From NCBI RefSeq assembly GCF_029784155.1, contig NC_073693.1, positions 227,245,094 through 227,309,093 of the forward strand: a stretch of 64,000 nucleotides of DNA, read 5' to 3'. The position numbers and the translations under genes are program-made. Below are positions 21,345-34,400 of the stretch, piece by piece. This DNA comes from Uranotaenia lowii (lineage: Eukaryota > Arthropoda > Insecta > Diptera > Culicidae). Numbering within the stretch: the first letter of the stretch is position 1; each line of letters starts with the position of its first letter. The notes beneath the pieces were generated by a model. The model was not told where the DNA came from, did not search any database, and worked only from the letters and a program-made list of their open reading frames with translations.

Positions 21345-24149
21345 ATGTGGAAAACATCTTTCAGATATAAGCCTTTTTTTCTCAGATTTGAACTTTCTTC
21401 TCCAATGCCCTCTAGGCTAAAAAAAGCTTAAGTCTGATGAAAAAAAGCTTAAAAGCGAGATTCACCAACACTTAGCAAATAGATGTTGATCACACGATAC
21501 ATAGAGAAATCATGTAACGTTTTATACTCCTACTATTAGGATATATTCAAATCCCGGCAACGTTACACGATTTGTCTATGTATCGTGTGACCAACATCTT
21601 TTAACTAAGCAGGCCCGTGCGAAGGACCCGTCCATGGGGGGGGTTTCTGAAATTCAAATTTAGCCGAAAATAATAACAATACCAAAAACACACAAGAAAT
21701 AAGTAAATTGATTTCTTAACCATTTTTTTACTTATAATTATCACACAAATTCAAAAAATAATAAATTATACTAATAAAATTAATCATAATTTTAAAAATG
21801 AATGTTCCAAACCAATGCTATTTCTGGTAAGTTATTGATGAACCATTCAAAATGATGATCCTTATTCTGAACTAGAAATTAGCTTGAAAATAAATTCTAA
21901 GCTGTCTAGATATCAAATTTGAAAACAATATTTCTGAAACAATGCAAATGAACATTTTGAACAAAGCTTCGAAAATAAAAACTATCGCACAGATAAAGAA
22001 TGCATAAAATATAACACCAGATTTTAAAAAAATATGAATTTGCAAATAAATGTCAGATCACGTACAAAATTAACCATGATAAAAAATTGTTGGAAAAATT
22101 ATAATGAGTGATATTTATAATTCATCTTATTTTACATTTCTTTTCTTCATTTTCAATGGTAGGGTTGATTAAAAAATACACTGTAGTATCTTGAATTTTG
22201 CAAAAAAAATTATCACGATTAGAAATGTGAATTCTTGATAAGGAAAAAAAATCATTGAAAGACTGCCAGTGATCAAAGTGAAAGATAAATCTCTTGTCAA
22301 TATCAAAATTCGTCCACAAATTAAAATAAAAGGCAAACAAAGTTCTGGAGTTCAAAATAATAACTTTATTCATATATTTCTAATACTACATGTTGAATTA
22401 TACTGACAAATTACAGATTGGGAAATGATCAAAAAGAAACTAATAAAATAAAAATGAATTTCAGGTTTTGTTGTAAATATTCAAAGCAAAAAATTTAACT
22501 TGAAAGTTGTTTCTTCGAATCAAATCAATTACAGATAAGATACATTAAAATCATGATCGACAATAAAAACATTATTAAATATAATGAGAAACTTTTATAA
22601 TGTTTCAATCAAAGGTTTTAAAGTTTAAAATTTTAAGATCTGAATATTTTGACGCTATCAATTGGAATATTGGGCCCTTAAAAGGACATAAAGTGGAAAC
22701 TATGTTTTCTTATTGAAAATTTTTTTTCAAAGGCAGAAGATTATGTTTTCACACAAAAATTCAGATTTCAAAAAAAAGAAGACAAACATTAGAAAAATAT
22801 TTCGTAAAATTAAAATAATTTTACTCGGTTTTTATTTTTGAAATTCAATTTCAAAAATATGTAGAAGAAAACATTAGTTTTATAAATTTTTGAAGGATTT
22901 TTTTCATTGAACTCGTCCAATCATTTTAAAAAGATTGAAAAAATAATTTAATTGCATTTGAACTGCAAAATGAACTGCATTTTGAAGCCTATGATTGAAT
23001 GATTGATTTGGTAGATTTAGGCGTCCTGAACGCGAATCTTTTGTCAAATTTTGTCTACAGCCTTGCGATTTGGTGGTATGGCGTTATGAAATATAAAATG
23101 TATCAGTTTTAAGCGAAATAAACCATTAATAACTGATGAAGTAACAAATCTACGGTTACAGATAAGAATCTAATTCTGAATTTGTTCACTATACCAATTT
23201 AATTCAATTAAGGAATGATATTCCAAGGATGATGATGCATGATCTAAAAAGTTTAATTCTACAGTTTAAAAAGAATTTGGAAAGATAAATGACAATACAA
23301 GTATTTCTGATATTACTGAAAAGTTTAAAATAATTAATACATTTAACAAAATTTGTTCAAACCTGCTAACCAATTAAATTTTTGTTTTAAAAATAATTTA
23401 AATTGTTTTTAGTTTAAAACTTTATTAAACATGGGAAAAGTACACAAATTGAAAACCTCTATAACTTTTTCGCTGAATTCAAAATAACTTGAAGTCTTGA
23501 GGAAAGCTGAAAAATCGTGAGTCATGATACATGGCTTCCAACTTATTGATGCATAAAATTAGTATTCGATGAATTAATTTTGAAGCTAAAATGTTTCAAA
23601 GTCTGAATTTGTTTAGTTATTCTGAATAAAAAAAACCATTCTAAAGACGAGGTAGGGTTTTTTTTTATGTCAAGTTTAGAGTTCTAAAGCTAATGGTTGG
23701 TTGAATTGCAAATCGAAATAAACAATTTATAACTAGTTTCAATTCAAGAACGGCATATATGCAGCAATCGGAGATTTATCATATGTATGTAATGTCGTAA
23801 AATAAAATGTCTCAAGTCTAGGGTGATTTAAGACAAATTACCGCCGGAGGCGAAAAAAAATTCTGTCTTTCTTATTATAACTTATTTAACACCTTTTAAG
23901 ATCAAGTAATTTCTCTTAACTTTTTCGAAAATTTTACTTGGGAAAATCTTCAATGGGGGGGTTAAACCCCTAAAACCCCCCCCGTTCGCACGGCCTTGTA
24001 ACTAAGTATTGGTTAATCTCGTTTTTAAGCGTTTTTTCCTCAGATTTAGGCTTTTTTTGCCTTAAGAGCATAGGAGATGAAAGCTCAAACCTGAGAAAAA
24101 AAATGCTCAAATCTGAGAAAAAAGCTTAAATATGAGAGATGTGCTCCAT
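21345..24149. mobile_element. Palindromic MITE interrupted by a hAT element
   Basis: Without the insert at 21610-23998 this is a palindrome of about 420 bp with one arm on each side of the loop at about 21521-21563. Matching arm words are AACGTTACA.GATT, TCTATGTATCGTGTGA, AACATCTTTTAACTAAG, TTAAGC and CTCAGATTT. The outer part of both arms is made of AAAAAAGCTTAAA/CTCAGATTTGAG-like words. No ORF; the family is not recognised. The hAT insertion lies in the right arm. Confidence 0.7.
21610..23998. mobile_element. Non-autonomous hAT element
   Basis: The 5' end is CAGGCCCGTGCGAAGG and the 3' end, read inverted, is CAAGGCCGTGCGAACGG, each followed by a G run and TTT. The element is flanked by exact 8-bp direct repeats TAACTAAG at 21602-21609 and 23999-24006, the target duplication length of the hAT superfamily. 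The 2.4-kb interior is AT-rich and has no transposase frame; it depends on a transposase made elsewhere. Assignment to hAT rests on the 8-bp duplication and the short CA-started TIRs. Confidence 0.85.
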
Positions 24150-27100
24150 ACGGATTGTATAACGGTGCCGGGATCTGGATATTTTGACAGTTCTTTACGA
24201 ACACTGCCTTACCGAAAGGCAGGGGTGTCAGGTGTCCGGATTTTGCCAGATCCCGACAACGTCTCCTGAGATCTGGTTATTTATCATTATTATTTTCGAT
24301 CATCAGATTTTTCGAATATGACCAGCTTAGATCCTAGTTGAAATTCAATGTTTAGCTTAATAATGCTAAGCCATCAAGAAAAATTAAAGACTTGACATGT
24401 GTTCTTTGAAACGTGTTGTTGAAACTGTACTTTAAGTTCAACCTTATGATGGTTTCACTTCTTTATTGTCAGATTTTGCCTACAGAAATTCCGCTTTAAA
24501 GGAGCTCAAAAATAATCAAGTTTTCTCAATTTCGAGTCAGCTGTATCCAATAAATTGCCCTCAGTTTCTTTTAAAAGAGAAGTTTTGGATCGAAAAGTAC
24601 CAGAAATTGAAGGATGAGGATGAAGCCACCTTAGATACAGATTTGACGAAGTTTAAGTTTGAAAAACTGATCAAAATTATGGCTGAATACAGTATGCTCC
24701 GGCCGATAGGAGGTACCAAGAATAAAGTAGAAAAAATTCTTACAAAAAACTAAATTTTTTTTCAATTTTTTTTTATGAAGATTACCTTTATTTTCTCCAT
24801 AGATACTATTTCGATAAGACGAATAGTTTTTGAGATACACGCATTCGTAACTGTTTCATTTCTAAAATAACTAAGCTTTAAATTAGCCCTTCATCGTATC
24901 TATCGGTATGAAACATTTACCGATTTGCAGCTTCCACAGATCGTCAGTTTTTTTTTTCATTTTTTCCTTTTTGTCTAACTCCGAAAAATACAGATCAGCA
25001 TGGTTGTCCATTTTTCTCCGTGTGGCTTGACAAATGCAACTCAGTGAACTTTTCGTTCTGAAACACTTGCCCCGCTCTGTCAAGACGCCCGCCTTCACCC
25101 AATCAAAGAGCAGAGAAGGATTCGCCAAGGTGAGAGCAAGAGAAAAAAATCATCACATTAAGTGTAGCGGAGCAGCGCTAAAGCAACTCAGTAGGTTTGG
25201 TTCTTTCGCAACAAGAAAAGCAAGTAGAAGAAATATCGTTTCGTGCTGTTTGTTTGCCTCTTTTAGTAGGAAGAGAAGGCAAAAATTGCACTTCAGTTGT
25301 GTGTTTCGGGATTTCTCCTTCTCACACAGTAGTGTTGCTATTGAAGCACCGGTTTTGCTCGGCACTTTGCTTCGACTGTTCTCGGAAACGAGTGTAGAGC
25401 ATTTCGGAGGGAAGTGTGGTGCTCTACAAATCGTAGAAGATAACGGTGCGATTTACACAGCGCACTGTCGGATTTGAGAAGTGCGGACCAACCATGCAGA
25501 TCAGACTTGTCAACAAAATTTTTCAGGTTGGAAAACTGCCAGGTGCCCGCTAAAAGTTGCTGTCCATTGCTTTTTGCTGTCCATTAAGATTTTTTTTCCA
25601 AATTTCTCACCACTATCGGTTCAAATATTTTGCGCACGATTTTACCACCGTATAATGTTTATTTTTCTTTCTAGAAATGAAGTCAGGATTGTGTTTTTAG
25701 TCAGCTTGTTGAACCAGTTTGAAAAATTTACTTTTTTATCACACACCCATTGAAATTGAAAAATTAAAAAAACCCATCACATTCGTTTACTTTATGAAAA
25801 CAATCATTTTCACATACTATAATTTTAGCTCACTTCCAGGTCTTCTGGAACTTCTAAAATGATTTACCACGGTCGATTAGTTGATTTCCACCTGTTTTTG
25901 AGTCTCACTGGGACCTTCTTTTTTTTCGATCCACTTGACAGATTGTCACTAAATTTTGCACACGAACACATCGCATAACTAGGTAGCTTCACTGGAAATT
26001 TCATCAAAATCCATCCTCACATTCAAAAGTTATTCACAAAACAAAGTGTTGCCTTTTTTCTCTTATACACTTCTTATAGAGAAAATATTCCACAAACGGT
26101 CTCGATTTATACTTTTATTTTCAAATTTTCGTGATAACCTTTTCTTTCTTACAATACTTTTGACGATCTTGGAGAATAAATTTTAAGCAGAAAATTACCT
26201 TTAAAAGAATTGTGACTTTTTTCAAAAAATTTTCGCAGGCTTGAATAACAGAAGAAAGAAGAATGATGATTGTTTTTCAGAATAACATATTCAATTTCTT
26301 AAAGTAAACTAAAAGCTAAACGTTACTTTAAAGCTCTGCACAAAAATCATGGATGAATTTTAAAACAAAATGAAACTTTGAGGGTTTGAGAAATTCAGAA
26401 ATGACCCTAAATCAACTCAGTCTATTGTACAGTATAATTCAAACTTCTCGTAAAAACAGATTTTTGGGCTCTGTTTAATTAACTGTGATTTGGTTGGTCA
26501 AAGTTTTCAGTTTTTGTATTTATCATGTTTTTTACAATTTCGAAATCAATCAAAGATGAAATTTAACAAACTTCAAACGGCTAATGATATTTGAACTTCA
26601 ACTTTGTAATCCAGTATTATAGAAAAAGCCTGAAACTAAACCAAACGAGTCGGTTTCAATTACTAAGAAACAAGTTTTATTGTCTGTTCTGTATTTTTTT
26701 TTATTGATCGAAGCTGCTAACGCGTTAATAAATAATATTACAAGAACTCACATCCTTTCGCCCATTCATTCAATTAAAATTTTGATTGGACACACCTTCA
26801 CGCTGAACTGTACTCCTGTTTATTTTTTGCGGTTTGCCGCGAGGCGCTAAATTGTCGCAATCAGCAATCATCGCAATAATCGAGGACGCTGTCCTTTGAC
26901 ATGTTGCAATAATTACACAAAGCTAGCTGGCTATCTAGCTCAGCCTGCATACAATAGTTGTAGGGATGTACAGGGACGAAAGTTTGTATCCAGTTGAATC
27001 AAACCGACAATCAAGCCGGCTTCATTAAAGCAACAACGGAGGAAATAAAACTCGCAATAATTCGTTCTCATTTGCATATAAGTTGGAGTTGAACATATGT

Positions 27101-27836
27101 TTGTGGGGATTGTGAGCATCTCAACCGGTGCAATCAAGAGCAGCGTGAATGGCGACCATCAACCTGTCAGTAATATTAGTACCTGCCTTCTGCCTGCTGA
27201 GCGCCACTCATCGAGAGTGGCAATTATGGTGGAAATGAAAATTGTAACCTGTTATTTTTTTTTATTTCAACCCCAACCATTACAATTGCAATCGAATGAC
27301 GGGATAGGTATACGTTTTGAACATTTGGAATTAGTGCGGAAAGCAGAAATAACACATAAAAGAAGTAGCAATCGGTTATGGAAATTTTATGGCGTTTTGG
27401 CGGCTTGGAAGTGTAAGAGAATTAGAAATCACATCATAGAAAAGAGAAATAATATCACCAAATTGATAAATTTATGATGAAAGAGTGTAACATAGACCAC
27501 ATTTTAATAAAATAGATTCAAGCAACTTGTTGAATTTTTATTTCATGGTTCACTTTTTCAAGACATCAAAAAAGATCAGAAATTTAAATTGTTTATTGTT
27601 AAGCTGCAATTTAATGATAAGTGGAAAAATTAAAGAAAAAAATTATTTTTTGCTGATGGTGTCACCTCAGACAAGGAGGTACATCAGTTACAATTGACAC
27701 TTGTAAATAATTTTGATAATATAAATCACAAAAAAGCTATCGGAAGAAAGAGAAGAAATTAGATCAACATATTTAAAAAGGCTTGAAATATAATTTTTTT
27801 TGGTTAAAAAGTGTTAATTCTGATAACTTTTACGAA
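24150..27836. other. Unassigned stretch, possibly unique host DNA
   Basis: No named gene. A short inverted pair, CCGGGATCTGG and CCAGATCCCGAC, lies at about 24171-24270. An open frame at 24436-24753 (plus) gives about 100 residues of ordinary composition (Lys-, Leu- and Glu-rich, with FAYRNSALKELKNNQVF near its start). It has no upstream ATG, follows a possible 3' splice site (TTTATTGTCAG at 24462-24472) and matches no family I know. The 24990-25480 patch is less AT-rich and could be promoter or 5' exon sequence. 25500-26900 is AT-rich with nothing seen. Confidence 0.4.
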
Positions 27837-29060
27837 GCTATATATATAAAAATGGATTTCTGTCTGTCTGTCTGTCTGTTCCCTGTAGACTCGGAATCTA
27901 CTGAACCGATTTGCGTGAAACTTGGCAGGTGGGAGTATTGGAGGCAGGGGAAGGTTCCTATTATGGTTTGAGACCCCTCCCTCTCTCATGAAGGGGGGGA
28001 GGGGCCTCCCAAATAATAGACGAATGTTTACATAACTCGAGGACCATTAAAGCAAATGGCATCAAATTTGTCATATGGTTGTATTTGGGTACGAGGAATG
28101 TTTCTTCGAATATTAGGTACCCCTCCCTCCTTTCAGTGTGAAGATAGGAAGTGGGGAGGGGGGCTACCTTACAATTTTTTACATAACTCGAGAACTAATC
28201 AAGATATTGGAATCAAATTGGGCATGGAAGGGCATCGGAACACAAGAAAAGTTTCTATGAATGTTTTTGACCCCTCCCTTTTTCAGTGGAGATAACAGCA
28301 GGGAGGGAGAGGGGAGGGGCTTCTTTACATTTTTTATAGCATATCTTGAGAACTGTTCGAGCAAATGGAACCAAATTTGGCTTGGAGGAGTATTTGGGTA
28401 CGAAGAGGGATCTCTTTATTTCGTGGAGAGCTATAAAGGGAGGAGGGGGCTCCTTTACATTTGCCAGCATAATTGGAAAACTTTTAAAGCATATGGATCT
28501 TAATTTGGCATGGGAAGGTATTTGAATACGAGAAATGTTTCTGTGATATTTTGAAAATTTTAAGGTGGGAGGGGGTACTCATACAATTTTTACATCACTC
28601 GAGAACTTATTCAGCAAATGAAATTTCGCTTGGTAGGGTATTTGAGTAGTTACGAGGAATGTTTCTTTGAATATTTGGTACTACTGCATCCTTCCAGTGG
28701 GGTGATAGGAAGGAGAGAAAGGGGCTCCGTTACAATTACTTGCATAAATCGAGAACATATCGAGCAATTGGATACAAATTTTATATGAGAGGGCATTTGG
28801 ATACGATAAATGGTTATTTGCTTATTGGAAACTCCTTTCTCCTTCGATAGGGAAAAAAGTCAGGGAAGAAGGGAGCTCACATAAAATTGTTTTGCATAAA
28901 CCAAGAACTTATCAAACAAAAGGAACCAAATATGTCATGGGAAATCATTTGGGTACGAGGAATGGTTCTATGATTATATTTGAGACACCATAATTTTTCC
29001 AGTGAGTTTATAAGAAATGGGAAGGGAGTCCAATACAATTTTCTTGGTATAGAAGTAATC
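27837..29060. mobile_element. Helitron-like copy 3, 3' end missing
   Basis: It begins GCTATATATATAAAAATGG followed by three to four CTGT tetramers and ACTCGGAATCTACTGAACCG, so the diagnostic TC has become GC. The unit array of about 150 bp of Helitron 1 follows, with units at about 28031, 28181, 28340, 28469, 28592, 28742 and 28895. No GGGTCAGCTAG terminus is found downstream, so the 3' end was lost or diverged beyond recognition; the end given is where the repeat signal stops. Several frames here are by-products of the repeat and not genes. Confidence 0.7.
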
Positions 29061-30255
29061 AGGCCAAAAAAAAATCAAATTTGACCTGGGAAGGTATTTG
29101 AGCACATGATATGTTTCTATGGAATTTTACAGACCCTTCGGCAAATTTTTCAAGATTCCATATTTTTTTTATTTTTGAAGTTCCAAAAAAGCACTGGAAA
29201 CGGACATCGCTGGGCAATCGAAGTTGGATACATTCGAAAACGTTTGGTGAAGATTTGGGAAAAATGCCCAACTAAATCGTGCGTGCGATTCCGAAGAGAA
29301 ATAAAAAACTGGTTTGAGTTTTATGAAATAAAAAAAGTTAAAATCTCTCACATTGCCACCCTGTAGATCATGCGAAAAAAAAAATTATTTTTAAATATGT
29401 TTTATGTAAGTGCGAGTCAAAATGAGGAATAAGTTAGAAAATGATGTTGAAAACTGAAAATCAAACCACAGATGAACAGATGTACAAGCTCGAACAGAAA
29501 ATCTTCAGAAAATTTCCAGAGCTCACTTTTAAAGAAGCCGTTAAAAAAATACTGAAAAACAGTGCTTGGTTTGTAACTTTCGAACGGCGCAACAGATGGC
29601 GCTGTTTCTAGATAGGTCTTTGAAAGTAAAAGATTTTCGAAAGGGCGCAATGATATTTGAACTCATAAATAAATTTTAATAAAATAAGATGAATTGCTCT
29701 ATATAATTTGATGAACCACGAATAATTTCAAGCTGAGAAAAATAGCATCATCAAATTTTTTTCACTAGAGAGACAAACGAAATTACAAACAGATGTAAAA
29801 GCTTGAATTATTAAATTCCAGAAACCAGTGCCAAATTTCAAATGCAATCATTAAACAAGCCGAATCAAGTTCTGTAGTTTCTCATTCTTAGAAGAGTGCG
29901 ATTATATACCTTATAAATAAATAAACTAACATCGTAGTAGAATGGACGTCTTTAAAATGTTCACAACAAGATAAATTCATCTGGTTCATGTTACTTTGAT
30001 TCCAAGCTTCTCTTTATGCCAAGTTGAAGCAATAAGAAAAAACAGTTTTATGCTAAAATTTTGATTACGCAAATCATCATCAACATCACTCGTCAAATAG
30101 TTATACAATCTTTAATAACTGACTAATTGTTTGTTATTTTGTTTTGTTCCAGGGGTGGAAAACAGAAGAAAAAAATAAAGAAAGCGCTTCTATCAAAAAG
30201 TAAAATAAAAATGCTGCAGCGAATTTCTATTTGCCTGACCTAGGTTTTGTTTACA
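29061..30255. other. Unassigned AT-rich stretch
   Basis: No gene recognised. ACAGATGAACAGATGTACAA at about 29470 has an inverted relative near 31560-31590, suggesting a dispersed repeat whose borders I could not define. Frames near 29106-29366 have no recognisable domain. Confidence 0.4.
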
Positions 30256-31443
30256 CACGCTCATTTTTTTCTAACCATTTTTGAATGAAAAAGAACCATT
30301 TTCTGGTTTTTCCTGCAAAACTGCCAATATGGTTATTTTTCAACAATATTTTGTGGTACAATTTTAACCACATTTCTAGTTTTCGAGTATTAACCAAAAA
30401 AAGTATGAAAGTTTAACCTCAATCGAAAAGAGAAACGGAAAAACATTGTACATTTTCGCAATCGTGGGGTTTCGATCTGCATTTTTCAACAGTAAATTCT
30501 GGATTCAATGTGAAGATTAAACTGCTGCAACCATTAACGCACAAGGTAAGGTAAGAATGACAATGAACTTTAAAAATCAAAATTCTTTGCAGGAACCCTT
30601 TTTTCTTCGAAATTTATCGTCCCCTCCTTCCTCGCCAAGGATAAATGGATTGATATTCTTTTTTGTATGCAGACGCCGAAAAGCTACAAAAAAAAATCCA
30701 AAAAAACCCTCATCCGGGTGGAACAGCGATCAAACGTAAGGTTAGTATCGCTCGATTTTAGGTTATGGAACGACGATCACGGCAATCGATGTACTTTCCA
30801 GGGAACGTGCTCCACATCTGGACATTAGTTGAAGAAACGAAGCTCGTTTGCAACTCTCTCCCGACAACGGATAGCATCGAATGCGTTCGATTGACTAGCG
30901 AAGAGGACTTCCTTATTTGTGGAACCGATGAGTCCCTGTCGTTGTGGAGTTCCGATAAAAAGAGGCTCCTGGACACGGTTAGATTGGCTGGCTACATCCG
31001 CCTGTACAACCAGTCTTAAATGAAAAAAAACGCCATTCCGAAAAGTTCCGTCGGAGCAGAATCAGAAAGCAAAGTTTTTCTAAGGCATCTCGTTGTCAAT
31101 TACCGGAAAGCAGAGCGGGACCAGAGGAACCAGAGTGAACATGCATGTTAGACAAACAAGAAATACAATATAAAAAAATGAAAACTCGTATTTTTCTGAA
31201 TTTTCATCTACAATTTTGAAAATTTCCACATTTGCTATTCTGCTTTCCGAATAACGGTTCAAAAATAACCATACTTCAGCTTCTTCTCCAAAATTTCTCA
31301 TGGTTAGAAAATAACCATATTTGAACTTCTCCCCCATAAGTCATTTTATTGGTTCTCAAAGAGAAGTCATAAAAAACATAACGCAGGAAAAGGTCAAATA
31401 TGGTTATTTTTCAACCAAATTTGGTTAAGTTAAAACTAGCGTG
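30256..31443. mobile_element. TIR element carrying a WD-repeat-like ORF
   Basis: The left end (CACGCTCATTTTTTTCTAA) and the inverted right end (CACGCTAGTTTTAACTTAA) align without gaps over about 62 bp at roughly two-thirds identity, including CACGCT, TAACCA, TGAAAAA, AACCAT and TTTTCCTGC. The subterminal word AAAATAACCATATTTGA or close variants recurs near 30329-30347 (inverted), 31262, 31310 and in the right TIR. This layout is typical of DNA transposons. There is no transposase. No clear target duplication was found, so the exact borders and superfamily are open. Confidence 0.55.
30765..31019 (+). CDS. WD-repeat-like ORF fragment
   Basis: An 84-codon frame reading MERRSRQSMYFPGNVLHIWT at its start, then ECVRLTSEEDFLICGTDES and LSLWSSDKKRLLDTV. 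The pattern of a strand ending in h-IW, followed about 40 residues later by a strand ending in LSLW, is that of consecutive WD40 blades. About two repeats remain, too few for a propeller. Upstream, TTTTTTGTATGCAG at 30659-30672 resembles a 3' splice site, and the frame after it continues through PHPGGTAIKRK before meeting a stop just before the ATG. The whole ORF lies inside the TIR element. It may be a captured piece of a host gene or a coincidental frame; the host gene is not identified. Confidence 0.4.
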   Translation: MERRSRQSMYFPGNVLHIWTLVEETKLVCNSLPTTDSIECVRLTSEEDFLICGTDESLSLWSSDKKRLLDTVRLAGYIRLYNQS

Positions 31444-34400
31444 CATTGCACTTTCTTCTTGACTGTTCTCTCTAGTGTCCTTGGAGACATCTGTTGGCTC
31501 AAACAAAAAACATAAAATTGATTCAAAACGATCGTCCGGACTTTACACACTTTTCAAGGCTTAGCTCATACATCTGTTCATCTGTGATCAAACTGACGAA
31601 AGAAAAATATATCACTCGGAAAAGTGTTCACAAAATTTCAAGCCTAGGAAGAGCGAATCAAAATGATTTGAAATTTTGTGACATGAATCCAGTTCACATC
31701 CTTGTTTTGTTTAAACTGAATGAATTGGCGATACAATTTTAAAGAGGCATTTTGTTTTGTTGTTGTCGAGTGAACTTGCTCTGGATGCGGAGATGTAAAA
31801 ATCTTTTTTTTTTTTAATTCTGTTTCAAAATCTTAAATACGAAGTCTAACTAAGGATTCTCAATCACATGTATTACAGGCTAAGATTCTGAATAAATTAT
31901 TGATATTATAAACCAGATCTTGAACATCTCACTAAGGTCTATGTTCTGGGTACTTCTGAGCACTCCCAAGATCCAATGATGCTCAAATTACCTGAATTGC
32001 AGGTAAGGAATCAACAAAACAGTTCCTAACCACCAGGTATCGAGCAGATCAATTCCAAAGGTCCGATTCATACTGGATGTTGGTTGTTACTTTCGAGTCG
32101 AGATCAGATTCTCTGTCTCGCTCGGCCCTATTGGGTAATCGTTAAGGACTGGCTTGTTGTCATATCGGTCATTCGAGAACTTACTCGAGAGACTGTACTG
32201 AGATGTTTATTCAGATTGTTTATTTGGACCTAATTTCGTTCTTCGTATGAACGTTTGTTTGCTTGTTGGGCAGCACAACTCATCCAGCATCATTCGTTCC
32301 AAATTAACAACCGCACTCAATATTGGTACCTGATGCTGACCATGTGAAGATGTTTATCTGAATGGTGAATGGATGACATTCTGGGAGGCTGTGAGGGAGC
32401 CTTGAGTGGGTGGGCGAGGCAGATTGGGGGTGTTAAATTTGCCAAAGGTACAACATCATTGACTCCACATATTGGAAGCCAACTAGGAGGCAGCTATTGC
32501 TCTTATCAATGTTGTGTTTGGAACAAGTTTGGTCGTTCCAAGTTGGTCCAGAAGTGGGTGAAGTAGTTATTTTATTCCGAGGCAAAAGTGAGCTCGATAT
32601 CGGATTCAGATTGTTTGCCCACTTCATGACTGTATCTCTTAAACCTGTCGATAAGTGATACCTCCTAGCCTGGATCCGGCGAATGAATGAGTTTGTTTGG
32701 GTAGGTAAATGAGCAAATATTTGAGCGGTTGAATGATGTGTGGAAATTTAAGATAACAACATCGGTATCATTTTGCTATCCTTAAGAAAACATTTATTCG
32801 CCCGGCTTCTGTGTTTGTTCTACGGAACGTTGGCAGAGTTACATAATAATCGATGCTTGATTTAAGCATTGGTTTATTGCATGTGCTTGGTAAACATGTG
32901 GGATTAAACACTTATCAACGTTAGCAATTTCCCCTTGCAATTGTAGAGAAAAGTACAAGAATTTATTTTATTCACTTACAAGTATTGTAAAGGTATTACT
33001 ATATGATGTTTTCAAATGGTAACGAACAAAACGGGTTTTGTATGTTTAAAAAAAATCATATAAAAAAGTGAAATTTTTCAATAAATTTCATTCCGATATT
33101 AAGATAGTGTTACAGCCATTTAATACATTCATGTGTGTATGTAGTTGCAAAAAAGGTGCATTTCGTGAGTCGAATACTTTGATTGAAATGATTTGAAATT
33201 TCCTTGGACTAGAGAATCTTAATTCAAATTAAATGTTTTTCCGTGCTAAGTCAAGCTTAAGAACTGTTCACGAAAGAAAGTGGACACGGGTTATTTAATG
33301 TTATTGAGTAAGTTTATTAGTGAAAATTGTGAAACTTATGTTGAATTGTTTGCTAAACTCTGCTTCAAGCAATACACGTGAAAAAATAATGCAAAAGTTA
33401 GATTGAAACTGTCAAAGGCGGGTTAATTCCACCTTTGGACGAATCAATTCTGCACAATGATGTGCAAAAAAGTAAATTTTCCACGAATGGACCTCAATTT
33501 TGAAGGATGCGAATTTTTCGGTGTTTTAAATAATTCTGGAGAAATTTTTTTTCTCTTCCTGTCCCTTTTTTGGCTCTCATCTTGATGGAAAAAAGAAACA
33601 AAAAACTGGAATTAAGAGGAGGCTGCTGGTTGCTTCTTAAATTCTAGAAATGCGTGCTTTTTATAGAAAATTTCCGAAAATGAATGGCTTATAGTCATCA
33701 AAAAAAAAAAAAAACTAATCGAAAGTTAAAAAATAAATGGTAAATTGAGCAACAATAATAAAGAAAAATATACCCTTTAGAAAAGTTGTAATTTTTTTCC
33801 TCGACATAAAAATCACATAATTTGTACGAACACTTTCTAAAAAAATGAGAGAAAACAAATTGTGACTTCCGGATATCGATGATGATTGTCCTACACCACC
33901 TACGCTCCTAGACATTTCCTAAGGAAACTCCTATTTCTATGAGGCATTTATAAACGTCCAATAAAAATGGATAGAGTAATATATTGGAAGTAAATCAAAA
34001 CCACCCAACATGATAATCTAGCTCTTTTTCCTAACCTTGATCCCTGTTGAAGCAAAGAGTTTGCAAAAGTGCTTTAATGGTTGAAGACGGAAAGCAACTT
34101 AATATGGATTATGTTAGAATTATAAGACAAAAAAACCTTCCAAACTGTTTTCTATGCTTAATGCCTTTTTGAAAACTCTTTGATTCTTTCCTCTTCATTG
34201 CCTCATATTTTAGAAGTCTATAGAGCTTCAATGTTAAAGAATAGACAGTAATGTTTTGAATAATCAATAAGAGGTTGACACTGTGTTGGGTTACGAGAAT
34301 CCTAAATACAACTCTGTGATCGAATGCTCGGAGTTCAGGAAGACAGAGAAGGACGAAACTGTTAACATCTCCAGAAGCTACAGCTGATCGATGCAACAAG

